A program made the translations under genes and the position numbers. Shown piece by piece: positions 8,163-17,592 of a DNA stretch of 64,000 nucleotides. This stretch comes from an uncultured Clostridia bacterium. GTDB lineage: Bacteria > Bacillota > Clostridia > Oscillospirales > Ruminococcaceae. Every line of letters begins with the position of its first letter. Within the stretch, counting starts at the first letter, position 1. Where the stretch lies: contig CANQCL010000008.1 in assembly GCA_947589215.1 (NCBI GenBank), positions 1 to 64,000 of the forward strand, given 5' to 3'. The notes beneath the pieces are model-generated. The model was given only the letters and a program-made list of their open reading frames with translations. It made no database searches and was not told where the DNA came from.

Positions 8163-9527
8163 GTGGACGGTTTGGATAATATCATCAGTCTAAATGAGAA
8201 AATAAATTCATTTGTATGGGGTGCTTTCACTCTCAGTTTATTTTTATTCGTTGGAATATTTTTTACTCTGAGATTAAAGGGTATTCAGTTTAAAAAAGCA
8301 AAATTAATCATAAATAAAACATTGCTGTCGCTTTTTAAAAAACAGACGAGAACATCTGTCGGCAAGCATACTCTTTCTCAGTTTGGAAGCCTCTCAACAG
8401 CACTGGCGGCAACAATAGGTACGGGAAGCATAGTAGGTGTTGCTACCGCCCTTGCAATCGGCGGAAGCGGCTCGATCTTTTGGATGTGGATATCCGCTTT
8501 CTTGGGAATGGGAACAGCTTATGCAGAAAATGTTCTGGGAATTTTATACCGCACACGCAATCAATGCGGCAAAATAACCGGCGGGGCATATTTTTACATA
8601 GAAAAAGGAATGAAAGCAAAACCTCTTGCAAAATTGTTTGCACTGTTTTGTGTTTTTGCGTCCTTCGGTATGGGTAATATGGCTCAGGGAAATTCAATTT
8701 CTGCGTCGCTTTTTCAAAGCTTTCATATTCCAAGAATATGCTGCGGTATTGCGCTGTTTATTTTAATACTAGCCGTTATGCTCGGCGGAGCACAACGAAC
8801 ACAGAATGTATGTGAGCTTATTGTTCCGTTTATGACAGTTTTCTTTTTGGCAGGAGCTGTTATAATTTTGATAATCAAGCGTGAACGGCTGCTGCCTGAG
8901 TTTTTATCTATATTTAAAAATGCTTTCTGTTTTAAGTCTGCCGCCGGAGGTTTAGCCGGCGCAGGAATAAAAAAAGCGGTTTCTGTGGGTATAAGAAGGG
9001 GAGTTTTTTCAAACGAAGCCGGCTTAGGCTCAACTGTCAGCGTACACTCCTCATCGAATATCAAAGAGCCTGTTGAGCAGGGCTTTTGGGGTATTTTTGA
9101 GGTGTTTGTCGACACAATGGTAGTTTGTACAATTACAGCTCTTGTAATACTTGTAAGCGGCACACCTCTTATGGTGGACGAGGGCGCAGAAATAGTAGTA
9201 AAGGCATTTGAAAGCGGTTTCGGAAACTTCGGCGGATATTTTGTATCTGTTTCTATTGTGCTGTTTGCACTTGCTACGTTGATAGGCTGGTCATTTATCG
9301 GCGAAAACGCTTTTTGCTATCTGTTCCCCCGTGTTAAGAACAGAGTGTATAAAATACTTTTTTGCATATTTGTCTATCTGGGAGCAGTTTCAAGTCTTGA
9401 ATTTGTTTGGCAGATCTCCGACACATTCAACGGTCTTATGGCGATACCAAATCTGATTGCACTGCTCGTTTTATCTAAGGAAGTTGTTAATGAAACAAAC
9501 AGATATTTTAATAAAAATAACTGCTAG
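8163..9527 (+). CDS. Sodium/proton:amino acid (alanine/glycine) symporter, AGCS family
   Basis: 454-residue polytopic transporter with about ten hydrophobic segments. AGCS signatures are visible: FGSLSTALAATIGTGSIVGVA cut to the GTGSIVGVATAL core, WMWISAFLGMGTAYAENVLG, and GVFSNEAGLGSTVSVH. The family imports alanine, glycine or serine with sodium. The frame opens with GTG at 8163 but no convincing SD precedes it, so the start is uncertain by a few codons. It is transcribed alone, divergently from the ydbS-like gene, and its stop overlaps the stop of the U32 gene on the other strand by three bases. Confidence 0.92.
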   Translation: MDGLDNIISLNEKINSFVWGAFTLSLFLFVGIFFTLRLKGIQFKKAKLIINKTLLSLFKKQTRTSVGKHTLSQFGSLSTALAATIGTGSIVGVATALAIGGSGSIFWMWISAFLGMGTAYAENVLGILYRTRNQCGKITGGAYFYIEKGMKAKPLAKLFALFCVFASFGMGNMAQGNSISASLFQSFHIPRICCGIALFILILAVMLGGAQRTQNVCELIVPFMTVFFLAGAVIILIIKRERLLPEFLSIFKNAFCFKSAAGGLAGAGIKKAVSVGIRRGVFSNEAGLGSTVSVHSSSNIKEPVEQGFWGIFEVFVDTMVVCTITALVILVSGTPLMVDEGAEIVVKAFESGFGNFGGYFVSVSIVLFALATLIGWSFIGENAFCYLFPRVKNRVYKILFCIFVYLGAVSSLEFVWQISDTFNGLMAIPNLIALLVLSKEVVNETNRYFNKNNC

Positions 9528-11590
9528 ATTATACCCCTGAAATAAAGACCTCTTGTATAAGCTCCATTGCAGTGAATATTGTTTTCATATGATTTTATAA
9601 TATTGTTTATCTCATCGGCTGTTTCATCTTCAAAGCAAAGAGTGTGAAAGGAGACGCTTTTAAAGTCATTTAGCTTATCCGCCAGATAAAGAACATCTGA
9701 ATTTAACAATTCGTAATAATTATACTTTTTATTACAGCGCACTTTAAACCTGCGGCCTGTACGGTCAGTAAGATAGCCCTTACAGTCTTTGCAGCCTACA
9801 GAGGCTTTTATCGGGCAGTTTACGCAAAGCATAAGCGGAAGTCTACCGTAAGAAATAATACCGATATCAATATTGCTTTTCAGACGGTTTATTTCATTTG
9901 CTTTGAGTTCAAACGAAACCACAGCGTCTTTTACATTATATTTCGCCAGCGTCTCTAATGACAGCGAGTTTGTAATATTAAATCCAAACCCGGTGTGGAT
10001 TTCAAGCTTTAAGCCGTTTAAAATTTTCAAGTGCGCCAAATTTGTAGCCTCAAATTTATAATAGCCCTTGTCTTTTAAGCGTTGAATATCATCTATTGCC
10101 ATTTGCTCATTATGCATATATCGTGGAAGGGATATGCAGATTTTATCCTTAAACCTGCTTTCAAGGTCGTCAGTCAAATCCTCTATCTCCGACATTGGTA
10201 TCGTAACAAGCTCGACGTTTGATAAATCTACATCTTTTATCTCGGTTATCTTGCTTATGGAAATTCTGAATTTAGTCTTAGTTATAGTGTTTTCAGAATC
10301 TAAGTTCACATTTGCAATTATTTTCATTGCCTTTTCTTTATCAAAAGGTACTGTTTTAGTATTCTTTTTGCAAATAGCGCCGTCAAGAGCCGAAACAGCG
10401 TCTCTTCTCAGCTTGTTAAGCACTGAAGCTGAAACCATAACGCCGTTTTCAATATTACAGTTTAAGCCGCCTAACTCAAATTGACTTTCACCCAGCTTTG
10501 AAAGCTGTCTTTTTACATATTCAGCGTCAATCGGGCGGTTTAAAGCCTTTTGCGGAGGCTCGCCTGTGACCACTGCCTTACAGCCGTTTGATTTTGCAGT
10601 GAGAATTACAGGCTCATATAAATGAATATCAATTTCAAAATCTATTTTGTACTTCTTTATTTCGTTTTTATACAAGTGTCTAAGCTTAGGAAGAACATCA
10701 TTTGCAGATATTACGTCTTCTTTTTGCCTTATGCCGAACATATTTTTACCAAGCTGATTTGTATAATAGCCGTCGGTAAATCCGCTTCGTGAAAAAACGG
10801 ATTTCAAAAGCTCCATATTAGGGGGGTTACCCTCTAAAGCCTTTCTGCATTCGTAAACTGCCGCAGCTGTATATTCGGGACGTTTCATTCTGCCCTCGAT
10901 TTTAAATGATGAAACGCCTATTTTTACAAGCTCCTGCAAATATCTGATATATGACATATCTTTGAGCGAAAGTGCGTAGCTGTTCTTATTATCAACAGAG
11001 AAAGGAAGTCTGCACGCACCTGCGCAAAGACCTCTGTTTGCACTTCGTGAGCCTATCATTGCACTAAGAAAGCATTGTCCTGATACCGACATACACAAAG
11101 CACCGTGAACAAAGGCTTCAATCTCAATGTCCAGACCGCAAAGCTCAGCTAAAACCTCTTTTGTGACCTCTCTTGAAACAACAACTCTGCAAAAGCCCAT
11201 CTCACGGGCAAAAAGAACGCCGTTTTTGGTATGCAGCGTCATTTGCGTCGATGCGTGAACAGGCATTTTAGGACAGGTTTGTTTAATAATTTCTGTTATG
11301 CACAAGTCTTGAGTGATAATCCCGTCTATACCGATTTCACAGGCAAATTCTAGCTCGTCCAAAAGCTCGCTTAATTGAGAATCTAAAATTACCGTATTAA
11401 CAGCTTGATAAATCTTAACTCCATGACGGTGACATTCTGACACAGCGGATTTTAGTTCTTCTCTGTCGAAGTTTTTAGCGTTTTGCCTTGCAGAAAAGGC
11501 TTTTGCTCCGACATAAACTGCGTCTGCGCCGGCACGGACAGCGGCGATAAGAGCTTCATAGCTTCCGCAAGGTGCAAGTATTTCTGCCAT
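9524..11590 (-). CDS. U32 family protein (RlhA/TrhP-type, radical or hydroxylase-associated)
   Basis: 688 residues from the ATG at 11590 (MAEILAPCGSYEALIAA), the usual family start. The N-terminal barrel carries the U32 signature with a cysteine cluster, IEAFVHGALCMSVSGQC and NRGLCAGACRLPF, followed by a C-terminal region with a further cluster (CVNCPIKASVGCKDC). Members once called collagenases are now known as RNA hydroxylation factors: RlhA acts on 23S rRNA and TrhP on wobble uridine of tRNA. The C-terminal extension fits the longer RlhA-like branch, but the exact substrate is not decided. It starts 2 bp after the zapA stop, so the two are cotranscribed. Confidence 0.85.
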   Translation of the reverse strand: MAEILAPCGSYEALIAAVRAGADAVYVGAKAFSARQNAKNFDREELKSAVSECHRHGVKIYQAVNTVILDSQLSELLDELEFACEIGIDGIITQDLCITEIIKQTCPKMPVHASTQMTLHTKNGVLFAREMGFCRVVVSREVTKEVLAELCGLDIEIEAFVHGALCMSVSGQCFLSAMIGSRSANRGLCAGACRLPFSVDNKNSYALSLKDMSYIRYLQELVKIGVSSFKIEGRMKRPEYTAAAVYECRKALEGNPPNMELLKSVFSRSGFTDGYYTNQLGKNMFGIRQKEDVISANDVLPKLRHLYKNEIKKYKIDFEIDIHLYEPVILTAKSNGCKAVVTGEPPQKALNRPIDAEYVKRQLSKLGESQFELGGLNCNIENGVMVSASVLNKLRRDAVSALDGAICKKNTKTVPFDKEKAMKIIANVNLDSENTITKTKFRISISKITEIKDVDLSNVELVTIPMSEIEDLTDDLESRFKDKICISLPRYMHNEQMAIDDIQRLKDKGYYKFEATNLAHLKILNGLKLEIHTGFGFNITNSLSLETLAKYNVKDAVVSFELKANEINRLKSNIDIGIISYGRLPLMLCVNCPIKASVGCKDCKGYLTDRTGRRFKVRCNKKYNYYELLNSDVLYLADKLNDFKSVSFHTLCFEDETADEINNIIKSYENNIHCNGAYTRGLYFRGII

Positions 11591-11591
11591 A

Positions 11592-12095
11592 CTATTTATT
11601 AAAGAAAGACGTTTGTCCGTTTTTGGTCGGAACAAAGGTTGTCTTATCGCCCTTTGGCTCGTTTACGTTTTTTGTGTATCTTTCATAGTCCGGATTAGAT
11701 TTTTGCTTAACACCCTGACGTGATAAGCCCTGACGGTTTAATAATCTGTTGGCTTCTGAAAGCTCGTCCTCGAGCTTTGCAATTTTAGCGGTGAGCTTTG
11801 AGATTTCTTCATTTGCTTCTCTAAGCTTTTCTGCAGATTCCGCAGCGTCGTCGACATATTCCTTTATCTGCCCTCTTATCTTATCTATATCAATATCTGC
11901 TTTCAGCGACCTGTCAAGACAGTCGAGCGCGACCAAAACCGCTCCGTCTAGCGGGGTCATCTGAGACATCCCTTGAACGATTTCGGATAGCTTTTTGTTG
12001 AGAGTGTCCGCAAGTCTTTGGGTGTATTCCTCCGATTCCGCAGTTTGTATGTTGTATTCTTTGTTGAATATTTTTATTTTATATACCTGAGCCAT
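11592..12095 (-). CDS. zapA: Cell division protein ZapA with long C-terminal coiled coil
   Basis: Residues 1-80 match ZapA, the small protein that bundles FtsZ filaments at the division ring: KIKIFNKEYNIQTAESEEY, then LADTLNKKLSEI, then PLDGAVLVALDCLDR. Residues about 80-125 form a heptad coiled coil (EKLREANEEISKLTAKI), and the last 40 residues are polar and low in hydrophobics. Bacillus ZapA is about 85 residues, so the tail roughly doubles it; extended forms are common in Clostridia. AAAGGAG precedes the ATG. It is cotranscribed with the U32 gene. Confidence 0.88.
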   Translation of the reverse strand: MAQVYKIKIFNKEYNIQTAESEEYTQRLADTLNKKLSEIVQGMSQMTPLDGAVLVALDCLDRSLKADIDIDKIRGQIKEYVDDAAESAEKLREANEEISKLTAKIAKLEDELSEANRLLNRQGLSRQGVKQKSNPDYERYTKNVNEPKGDKTTFVPTKNGQTSFFNK

Positions 12096-12176
12096 TTGAA
12101 AACTCCTTTCTTTTCAATAAAACTATGTTGAATATTCACATTATTATACTACAAATAACCCAAAAAGGCAAGCAAA

Positions 12177-12210
12177 AAAACAGACGCTCTAAATCTTGAG
12201 CATCTGTTTT
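12177..12210 (-). terminator. Terminator after the zinc-ribbon protein gene
   Basis: AAAACAGACGCTC / GAGCATCTGTTTT with an 8-nt loop; one G-U pair on the minus strand, with T residues on both sides. Confidence 0.75.
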
Positions 12211-12251
12211 AATTATATACTATATATATGGTTTTTGACTTTTTTGTAAGT

Positions 12252-13220
12252 TTAAACTAAAGTGTTAAGTAAGCTGGCAGGATTGTTTATCACACCCCAG
12301 TCGCCGTTTACTTTTGCTACAATAAGGGTCTGTTTGATTCTAGTTTCTTCAACGTCAAAATCATCTTCCAATTCTGCAATTACTCTTACATCGACCTCAT
12401 AAGCCTTTGAGACCTTGATTTTTTCATCGACATAAAGCTCATATTGACTTCTGAGATTATCCTCAAGTTCATCAACGTCGTCAGAGTCAAGCTTATCGAC
12501 ATCTAGAATATCGTAATCAATATCATCAATCGCAGATGACACATTGCTCTCATTATTTTTAAAAGACTTTTTCATATCAGATTTGTCGCCGTTATAGTCT
12601 CTTTCTAAAATAGCTTGATAGATAATTTTTGGAGTAGCGTCTACATAAGCACTGAAATTATCGCCTTTAACTGCATTCATATAGTCTTTTATAGCGCTTT
12701 TATATCCCCCTCCGAAGAAAATCGATACCAAAAGACAAATAACAACTATAATTACAATGCCTATAGCAGAAAAACCTATATATTTATCTCGGTTAGGGCT
12801 TGTTTTGAATTTCTCATATCCGTCTCCGATTTTATCCTTTGCGATAGCGATGCCTTTATCTATAGCGGTCGGCTCCTCAGCGGTTGGTTCCTCTGACGGC
12901 TTTTGTGTTTCTTGAGTCTGAACATTCTCATTATTTGCAGGCTCTGGTTCAGCCGCCGTTGTTTCATTGACTTCGTTTGCAGGCTGAGCTTCATTTACTG
13001 TTTCAGTATTTTCATTCTCAACCGCTGTATCAGAAGTTTCATTTTCATTTGCAGCGTTATTTGAATTTTTTACTTCTTCAGCTTTAATAGGTTTAGTTTT
13101 TTGTTCAGTTGGTTTATCACCTGTAGTTTTTTCTGTCTCGGCTACCTTAGCTCCGCACGAACTGCAAAATAAAGCATCTTCGTTTATGGGCGAGCCGCAC
13201 TGCGAACAAAATTTAGCCAT
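12252..13220 (-). CDS. Zinc-ribbon, single-pass membrane protein of unknown function
   Basis: 322 residues. The N-terminus is a zinc ribbon with Cys5, Cys8, Cys19 and Cys22 (CSQCGSPINEDALFCSSCG). Residues 25-125 are a disordered Glu/Asn/Thr-rich linker, followed by a transmembrane segment at about 148-170 (IGIVIIVVICLLVSIFF) and an extracytoplasmic domain of 150 residues. That domain (YKSAIKDYMNAVKGDNF...) resembles the NTF2/DUF4878-like folds found outside many zinc-ribbon membrane proteins of Firmicutes. Ligand and role are unknown. GGGGGA precedes the ATG, and a terminator follows, so it is transcribed alone. Confidence 0.78.
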   Translation of the reverse strand: MAKFCSQCGSPINEDALFCSSCGAKVAETEKTTGDKPTEQKTKPIKAEEVKNSNNAANENETSDTAVENENTETVNEAQPANEVNETTAAEPEPANNENVQTQETQKPSEEPTAEEPTAIDKGIAIAKDKIGDGYEKFKTSPNRDKYIGFSAIGIVIIVVICLLVSIFFGGGYKSAIKDYMNAVKGDNFSAYVDATPKIIYQAILERDYNGDKSDMKKSFKNNESNVSSAIDDIDYDILDVDKLDSDDVDELEDNLRSQYELYVDEKIKVSKAYEVDVRVIAELEDDFDVEETRIKQTLIVAKVNGDWGVINNPASLLNTLV

Positions 13221-13305
13221 TGTAAATCCCCCAATATGTTTTTATTTAACTATATATTATACTAGTATTAAAAAATTGTCAATAGAATGTTACAAATAAG
13301 CTCAA

Positions 13306-14472
13306 TCAATACTTTAATATTTCAATCTCCCGTCCGTTATCATAAACAATTCTCGGAACACGCTTTGAAATATTGCATATTATTTCGTACCCGATAGTAT
13401 TGCCGATATCAGCTATATCGTCGGCGGTTATGGTTTCATTTCCGTCTGTACCGATAAGTGTTACAGTGTCTCCTACCTTGACGTCAATACCCGTTACGTC
13501 GCACATAATCTGATCCATACACACTCTACCGATTATTTTGGCTCTTTGCCCGTGAATCAAGACCTCTCCCTTGTTTGAAAGAAATCTGGGATATCCATCG
13601 GCGTATCCTACGGGAATGGTCGCAATTTTAGTAGGCTTTGACGTTTCGTAAGTTCTTCCGTAGCTTACAAACACGCCGCTGCCGACCTCTTTTACCATAG
13701 ACACGCAAGCCTTGAAATCAAGGGCAGGCTCAAGCTTGAAGGGCACATCAAGTGCGGAATTTGGCTTTAGTCCGTACATTATTATTCCCAGCCTTGCAAG
13801 GGTGCTTTTGCCGCTTGAATGATAAATTCCTCCGGCTGAGTTTAAAAAGTGTATCTCATTGAGAGAAGCAAGGCGTTTTTTTAGGTTTTTAGCGATGGCA
13901 GTGATTTTCTCGGCTTGCATTTTTGTATAATTAATGTCATCTTCATTATCACTGTCGGCAGATGCAAAGTGTGTGAAAGTGCCTTCAAGCTGTATTCCTC
14001 TAAGCTTAGAAATACGTTCAACAGTTTCGCAAGTTTTTTCTGTTGTTTTTTCACATACGCCTATTCTTGTCATACCTGTATCCAGCGCGCAGTGTACACG
14101 CACACGCTTATCCTTCGGTACGCATTCTGACAGCAATTTTGCATGACTTTCATCTGTAAGCGCTTGAATAATATTATAGTCGATAAGCTCTTTGGCATAC
14201 TCGGGAGGGGTGTATCCGAGTATTAATATTTCGCCTGAGATGCCGATATCTCTGAGTTCCTTTGCCTCCTCTATGTTGGAAACCGCAAACCATTTGATCC
14301 CAAGTTCGTTCTCAAGATACGGTGCTATAGCAGCGTCTCCGTTTCCGTAGCAGTTTGCTTTTACTACGCATAAAAGCTTTGTTTCGGGCTTTAAAAGCTT
14401 CTTGTAGTTCTCGACATTGGTTTTAATTCGATCTAAATGAACCTCTGCCCAAGCTCTGTGAAGATAGGTCAT
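13306..14472 (-). CDS. alr: Alanine racemase
   Basis: Pyridoxal-phosphate enzyme interconverting L- and D-alanine for peptidoglycan, 388 residues (usual 370-390). The PLP lysine is Lys38 in LLCVVKANCYGNG; most homologues read KANAYGHG, so Ala-to-Cys and His-to-Asn changes surround it. The barrel is followed by the beta domain with the catalytic tyrosine (FVSYGRTYE), and the motifs MTRIGV, IMYGL and VCMDQIMCDV are intact, so it should be active. AAAGGAAA precedes the ATG. No holo-ACP synthase or toxin-antitoxin gene is adjacent. Confidence 0.95.
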   Translation of the reverse strand: MTYLHRAWAEVHLDRIKTNVENYKKLLKPETKLLCVVKANCYGNGDAAIAPYLENELGIKWFAVSNIEEAKELRDIGISGEILILGYTPPEYAKELIDYNIIQALTDESHAKLLSECVPKDKRVRVHCALDTGMTRIGVCEKTTEKTCETVERISKLRGIQLEGTFTHFASADSDNEDDINYTKMQAEKITAIAKNLKKRLASLNEIHFLNSAGGIYHSSGKSTLARLGIIMYGLKPNSALDVPFKLEPALDFKACVSMVKEVGSGVFVSYGRTYETSKPTKIATIPVGYADGYPRFLSNKGEVLIHGQRAKIIGRVCMDQIMCDVTGIDVKVGDTVTLIGTDGNETITADDIADIGNTIGYEIICNISKRVPRIVYDNGREIEILKY

Positions 14473-14608
14473 AAAAATTTCCTTTCTTTGTATTTCTTTT
14501 TGTATCTGGCTATTGATAATTTTTTCAATTTGTGGTATGCTATTACTATATAGGAAAAGCGTAGTTTATCAATAATTATTGCCGTCAGCGGCGTTAGAGG
14601 GGAAAATC

Positions 14609-15160
14609 TTGACACTGACTTCAATTGCAAACGATGGATTTGACATTAAACATACCTGTTGTTTTTCAGGACACAGACCTGAAAAACTTACACAAAACGG
14701 AAACATTAATTCTCCGCAAATAAGACGACTTGTCAGTATGCTGTACTTAGAGATCGAAAATGCGATAAAGGAAGGTTATACGAATTTTATTACCGGAATG
14801 GCAAGGGGTGTTGACCTATGGGCAGCTGGATATGTATACGAAAAACGTGTTAAAAATCCTGACATTAAGCTTATATGCGCTATCCCGTACAAAGATCAGG
14901 GCAAAAAGCTGAGAAACGCAGAAAAGTGGGAATACGACAACATAGTTGCTTCTGCCGATAAGGTTTATATAATTGAAAATGAGTATACGAGAGATTGTAT
15001 GCAGAAAAGAAACCGTTTTATGGTCAACAATTCTTCAAAGGTAATAGCAGTTGTTGACAATTATCGCAGCGGTACGGGACAGACGATCAATTATGCTCTA
15101 AGCAGGGGAATTGATGTTCATATTATTGATATAAATAATAATGCTCCGATTTTAAAATAG
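14609..15160 (+). CDS. YpsA/SLOG-fold (DUF1273-type) protein
   Basis: About 183 residues. CCFSGHRPEKL near the N-terminus, FITGMARGVDLWAAG and SGTGQTINYALSRGI are hallmarks of the DUF1273/YpsA branch of SLOG-fold (DprA/LOG-like) proteins, thought to bind nucleotides or nucleic acid. Bacillus YpsA affects division and oxidative stress response; that role is only suggested here. I place the start at TTG 14609 because AGAGGGG ends 6 nt before it; an upstream TTG at 14579 has no SD. It lies between divergent alr and the LCP-like gene without clear operon links. Confidence 0.8.
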   Translation: MTLTSIANDGFDIKHTCCFSGHRPEKLTQNGNINSPQIRRLVSMLYLEIENAIKEGYTNFITGMARGVDLWAAGYVYEKRVKNPDIKLICAIPYKDQGKKLRNAEKWEYDNIVASADKVYIIENEYTRDCMQKRNRFMVNNSSKVIAVVDNYRSGTGQTINYALSRGIDVHIIDINNNAPILK

Positions 15161-15288
15161 AGATAAATAAACCTTTTTTAGTTTACACCTTTACAGAACA
15201 AGTTTCAAGTATTAAATATATTTTTTATATTTTTTCTATAAGACTGCTTTAATTAATTAAGGATATAATATGTTTTAGGAGAGATTTT

Positions 15289-16206
15289 ATGGCGAAGAAT
15301 AAGAAAAAAAGAATGTCGCAGGCACCTATTGCACTAGTTTATTTTTCAACAATGGTTGTTTTTATAATTATTTTCGGTGCTATTGCAATTGCATTGATGA
15401 ATCGTATGATGCTGGAGCCGGAAAGAAGTTCGTCAACTGTTTCTGTTGAGAGCAAAGACCCGACTGAAGAAAACAATCAGACCTTTTTATACATGGTCAA
15501 AAATGACAAAAACAGATTAGATTCGGTTATGGTTGCAAGGTTTATGCCTGCCGACGGAAAAATTATGCTTGTTCCGCTGTCTCCTTATACAACGTCGTCC
15601 GCTGACGGCAATGGCCAGACGTTAGATCAGGTATTTCAATCGGGCGGAGCGTCAGAGACCGTCAGTGCTGTTTCTGAGGTTCTTGGAATAGGTATAGATA
15701 AATATATGTCTATGGGAGAGCAGTGCTTTGAAAACTTGTGCGACAATATCGGAAGTATTACATATGAGGTCATAGAGAATATGTATTACATTGATGATGA
15801 TTCCGATGATATTATAAACTATGCAAAAGGTGACAAGATTTCGCTTCAAGGTTCACAGATACGAATGTTTATGACTTATCCGAAATACAAGAACGGTTAT
15901 TCTCAGAACGTATCGGTTGCCGGAGATTTGATGAAGAGCCTGATAAACAGCGGATTTAAGCTTCAGACTACAAGAGATAATCTGGATTCTATATATTCAA
16001 ATCTGCTGGAGGAGTCAGCCGATAAGAATTTTACCCAAAGCGATTTTGACGAAACACAAGAATTTTATTATTACATTATGGATAATTACGATAATCCTGC
16101 TGATATGCTTATCCCTACGGGAATGTGGTCGGAAAACGGATATAGATTTACAATTGACGGTACTTTTAAAGCGCAGATAAAGTCTATTTTAAAGATTAAG
16201 CAATAG
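15289..16206 (+). CDS. Divergent LytR-CpsA-Psr (LCP)-like membrane protein
   Basis: 305 residues: a basic N-terminus, one transmembrane segment at about 12-38 and an extracellular domain. The segment LYMVKNDKNRLDSVMVARFMPADGKIMLVPLSPYT follows the LCP pattern (a strand with 'D' and 'R', then 'I.LvSIPRD'-type strand), and TLDQVFQSGGASETVSAVSEVLGIGIDKYM matches the following helix region; key arginines of active LCP ligases are not obvious. LCP enzymes attach anionic polymers to peptidoglycan; this copy may be a degenerate or regulatory relative. TAGGAGAG precedes the ATG. A PII-like gene follows within 70 bp. Confidence 0.55.
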   Translation: MAKNKKKRMSQAPIALVYFSTMVVFIIIFGAIAIALMNRMMLEPERSSSTVSVESKDPTEENNQTFLYMVKNDKNRLDSVMVARFMPADGKIMLVPLSPYTTSSADGNGQTLDQVFQSGGASETVSAVSEVLGIGIDKYMSMGEQCFENLCDNIGSITYEVIENMYYIDDDSDDIINYAKGDKISLQGSQIRMFMTYPKYKNGYSQNVSVAGDLMKSLINSGFKLQTTRDNLDSIYSNLLEESADKNFTQSDFDETQEFYYYIMDNYDNPADMLIPTGMWSENGYRFTIDGTFKAQIKSILKIKQ

Positions 16207-16275
16207 TAAGATGCGGCAGCAATTTCAGCATAGTCGGAACCGTTTTAAATTCCGATGGAAAGTATGGTTGTTAAT

Positions 16276-16680
16276 ATGAAGTTAATGGTATTGATATTAA
16301 ATAAACTAGAATCGCTTGAATACCTGCTTGAGGGATTGTCATCAGCGGGGATTGGCGGAGCTACGATAATTGATTCTGCAGGGCTTGTTATGACTTTGTC
16401 TAAAATGGAATCAAGCTTTATCAGCTCGTCTATTCGCTCTCTTTTTACGGGAAGAGGAGCAGAAGAAGACAACAAAACCATAATTTCTGTTATAAGAGAC
16501 GACCAGCTTGATATTGCGAGAAGGGTCGTATACAGTACAGTAGGAGATCTCTCAAAGCCCAATACGGGAATTTTGTTTACTGTGCCTATTGATTTTGCCG
16601 AAGGTACGAAGAAAAAAGGAAATCTGGACAAAGAAAACGGCGAAGTCTCGCATAATAAGATAAAGGAAAAGCATAAATAG
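16276..16680 (+). CDS. PII-like small regulatory protein
   Basis: About 134 residues from the ATG at 16276. MKLMVLILNKLESLEYLLEGL followed by GIGGATIIDSAGL is the beta-alpha-beta opening of the PII/PII-like ferredoxin fold, and VGDLSKPNTGILFTVPIDFAEG is the closing strand. It lacks the GlnB T-loop uridylylation site, so it is not GlnB/GlnK but one of the diverse PII-like proteins. The last 20 residues are charged and lysine-rich. ATGs at 16255 and 16264 are alternative starts; the best SD (GGAAAG) is 13 nt from 16276. A hairpin TCGGAA/TTCCGA (16234-16255) lies just before. It follows the LCP-like gene. Confidence 0.6.
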   Translation: MKLMVLILNKLESLEYLLEGLSSAGIGGATIIDSAGLVMTLSKMESSFISSSIRSLFTGRGAEEDNKTIISVIRDDQLDIARRVVYSTVGDLSKPNTGILFTVPIDFAEGTKKKGNLDKENGEVSHNKIKEKHK

Positions 16681-16682
16681 AT

Positions 16683-16776
16683 GCAAGAAGCCAGAAGTAA
16701 GAGTCAGGAAATCAGAAGTTTGATAATAGCAATAACTAAAAATCTTGATTCTTACCTCTTGTCTCTTGCTTTTTTT
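16683..16776 (+). repeat. Imperfect 26-bp inverted repeat ending in a T run
   Basis: GCAAGAAGCCAGAAGTAAGA at 16683 pairs imperfectly with the arm ending TCTCTTGC at 16769, separated by about 35 nt and followed by seven T residues. It can act as terminator for the PII-like gene, but the low-complexity CAAGA-type arms look like a small interspersed repeat. Confidence 0.5.
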
Positions 16777-16832
16777 GTAATAATTCACAAAAATATTGGT
16801 TAAATTTCTATGCCGGAGTAGTGTTCTTTCGA

Positions 16833-16861
16833 TAGACAATCACTTTAAAATAAAGTATAAT
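16833..16861 (+). promoter_or_regulatory. Promoter of the fucose operon
   Basis: TAGACA (16833-16838), 17 nt, TATAAT (16856-16861), 33 bp before the aldolase start. No cre site or regulator gene was recognised beside it. Confidence 0.6.
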
Positions 16862-16893
16862 AATATATATGAATTTTGAAAGGACGTATTTTT

Positions 16894-17571
16894 ATGTATG
16901 AAGATATCAAGGAACAAATAGTTGACGTTTGTCACAAGATGTGGCAGCAGGGCTGGGTTGCGGCTAATGACGGTAATGTAACAGTAAAGGTAGCTGAGGG
17001 AAAATATCTCGCAACTCAGACAGGAGTTTCTAAAGCGTTTATCACTCCGGATAAGATAGGTCTTATTGATGATGAGTTCAACATTTTAGACGCAGTTGAG
17101 GGCTGGCGTCCGTCGAGTGAAGTCAAGATGCACTTAAAATGCTATCACGACAGACCTGATGTCGGAGCGGTGGTTCACGCACATCCTCCTACGGCGACAG
17201 GATTTGCCTGCGCTCAGTTACCTATGGACGACTACTGTATGATTGAAACGGTCATAGCTGTGGGTTCTGTTCCGCTGACACCTTATGGCACACCGTCTAC
17301 ATATGAAGTTCCCGACGCTATTGAGCCATATTTGCAGGAGCATGACTGTATGCTTTTAGAAAATCACGGTGCGCTAACTGTTGGCGCTGACCTTATAACG
17401 GCATATTACAGAATGGAAACTCTGGAGCTTCAGGCTAAGATCTCGCTTGTGGCAAGGCTTCTCGGTGGGGTTAAGGATATCTCAAGAGAGAATATCGACA
17501 GGCTTATCGGTATGCGTCCGCAGTATGGAGTTACAGGAAAGCATCCGGGATATAAGAAATATTCAAAATAG
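16894..17571 (+). CDS. fucA: L-fuculose-phosphate aldolase (class II)
   Basis: Zinc aldolase splitting L-fuculose-1-phosphate (or L-rhamnulose/ribulose-type analogues) into dihydroxyacetone phosphate and L-lactaldehyde; 225 residues, typical size. The active-site pattern matches E. coli FucA with an offset of three: Glu76 (PSSEVKMH), zinc ligands His95 and His97 (VVHAHPPT) and His158 (LENHGALTVG). The ATG at 16894 has AAAGGA 9 nt upstream; an upstream TTG at 16876 is rejected. First gene of an operon with an FGGY kinase and fucose isomerase, which fixes the substrate as a deoxyhexulose phosphate. Confidence 0.92.
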   Translation: MYEDIKEQIVDVCHKMWQQGWVAANDGNVTVKVAEGKYLATQTGVSKAFITPDKIGLIDDEFNILDAVEGWRPSSEVKMHLKCYHDRPDVGAVVHAHPPTATGFACAQLPMDDYCMIETVIAVGSVPLTPYGTPSTYEVPDAIEPYLQEHDCMLLENHGALTVGADLITAYYRMETLELQAKISLVARLLGGVKDISRENIDRLIGMRPQYGVTGKHPGYKKYSK

Positions 17572-17592
17572 GCATAAATTGAGGGAAATTAA

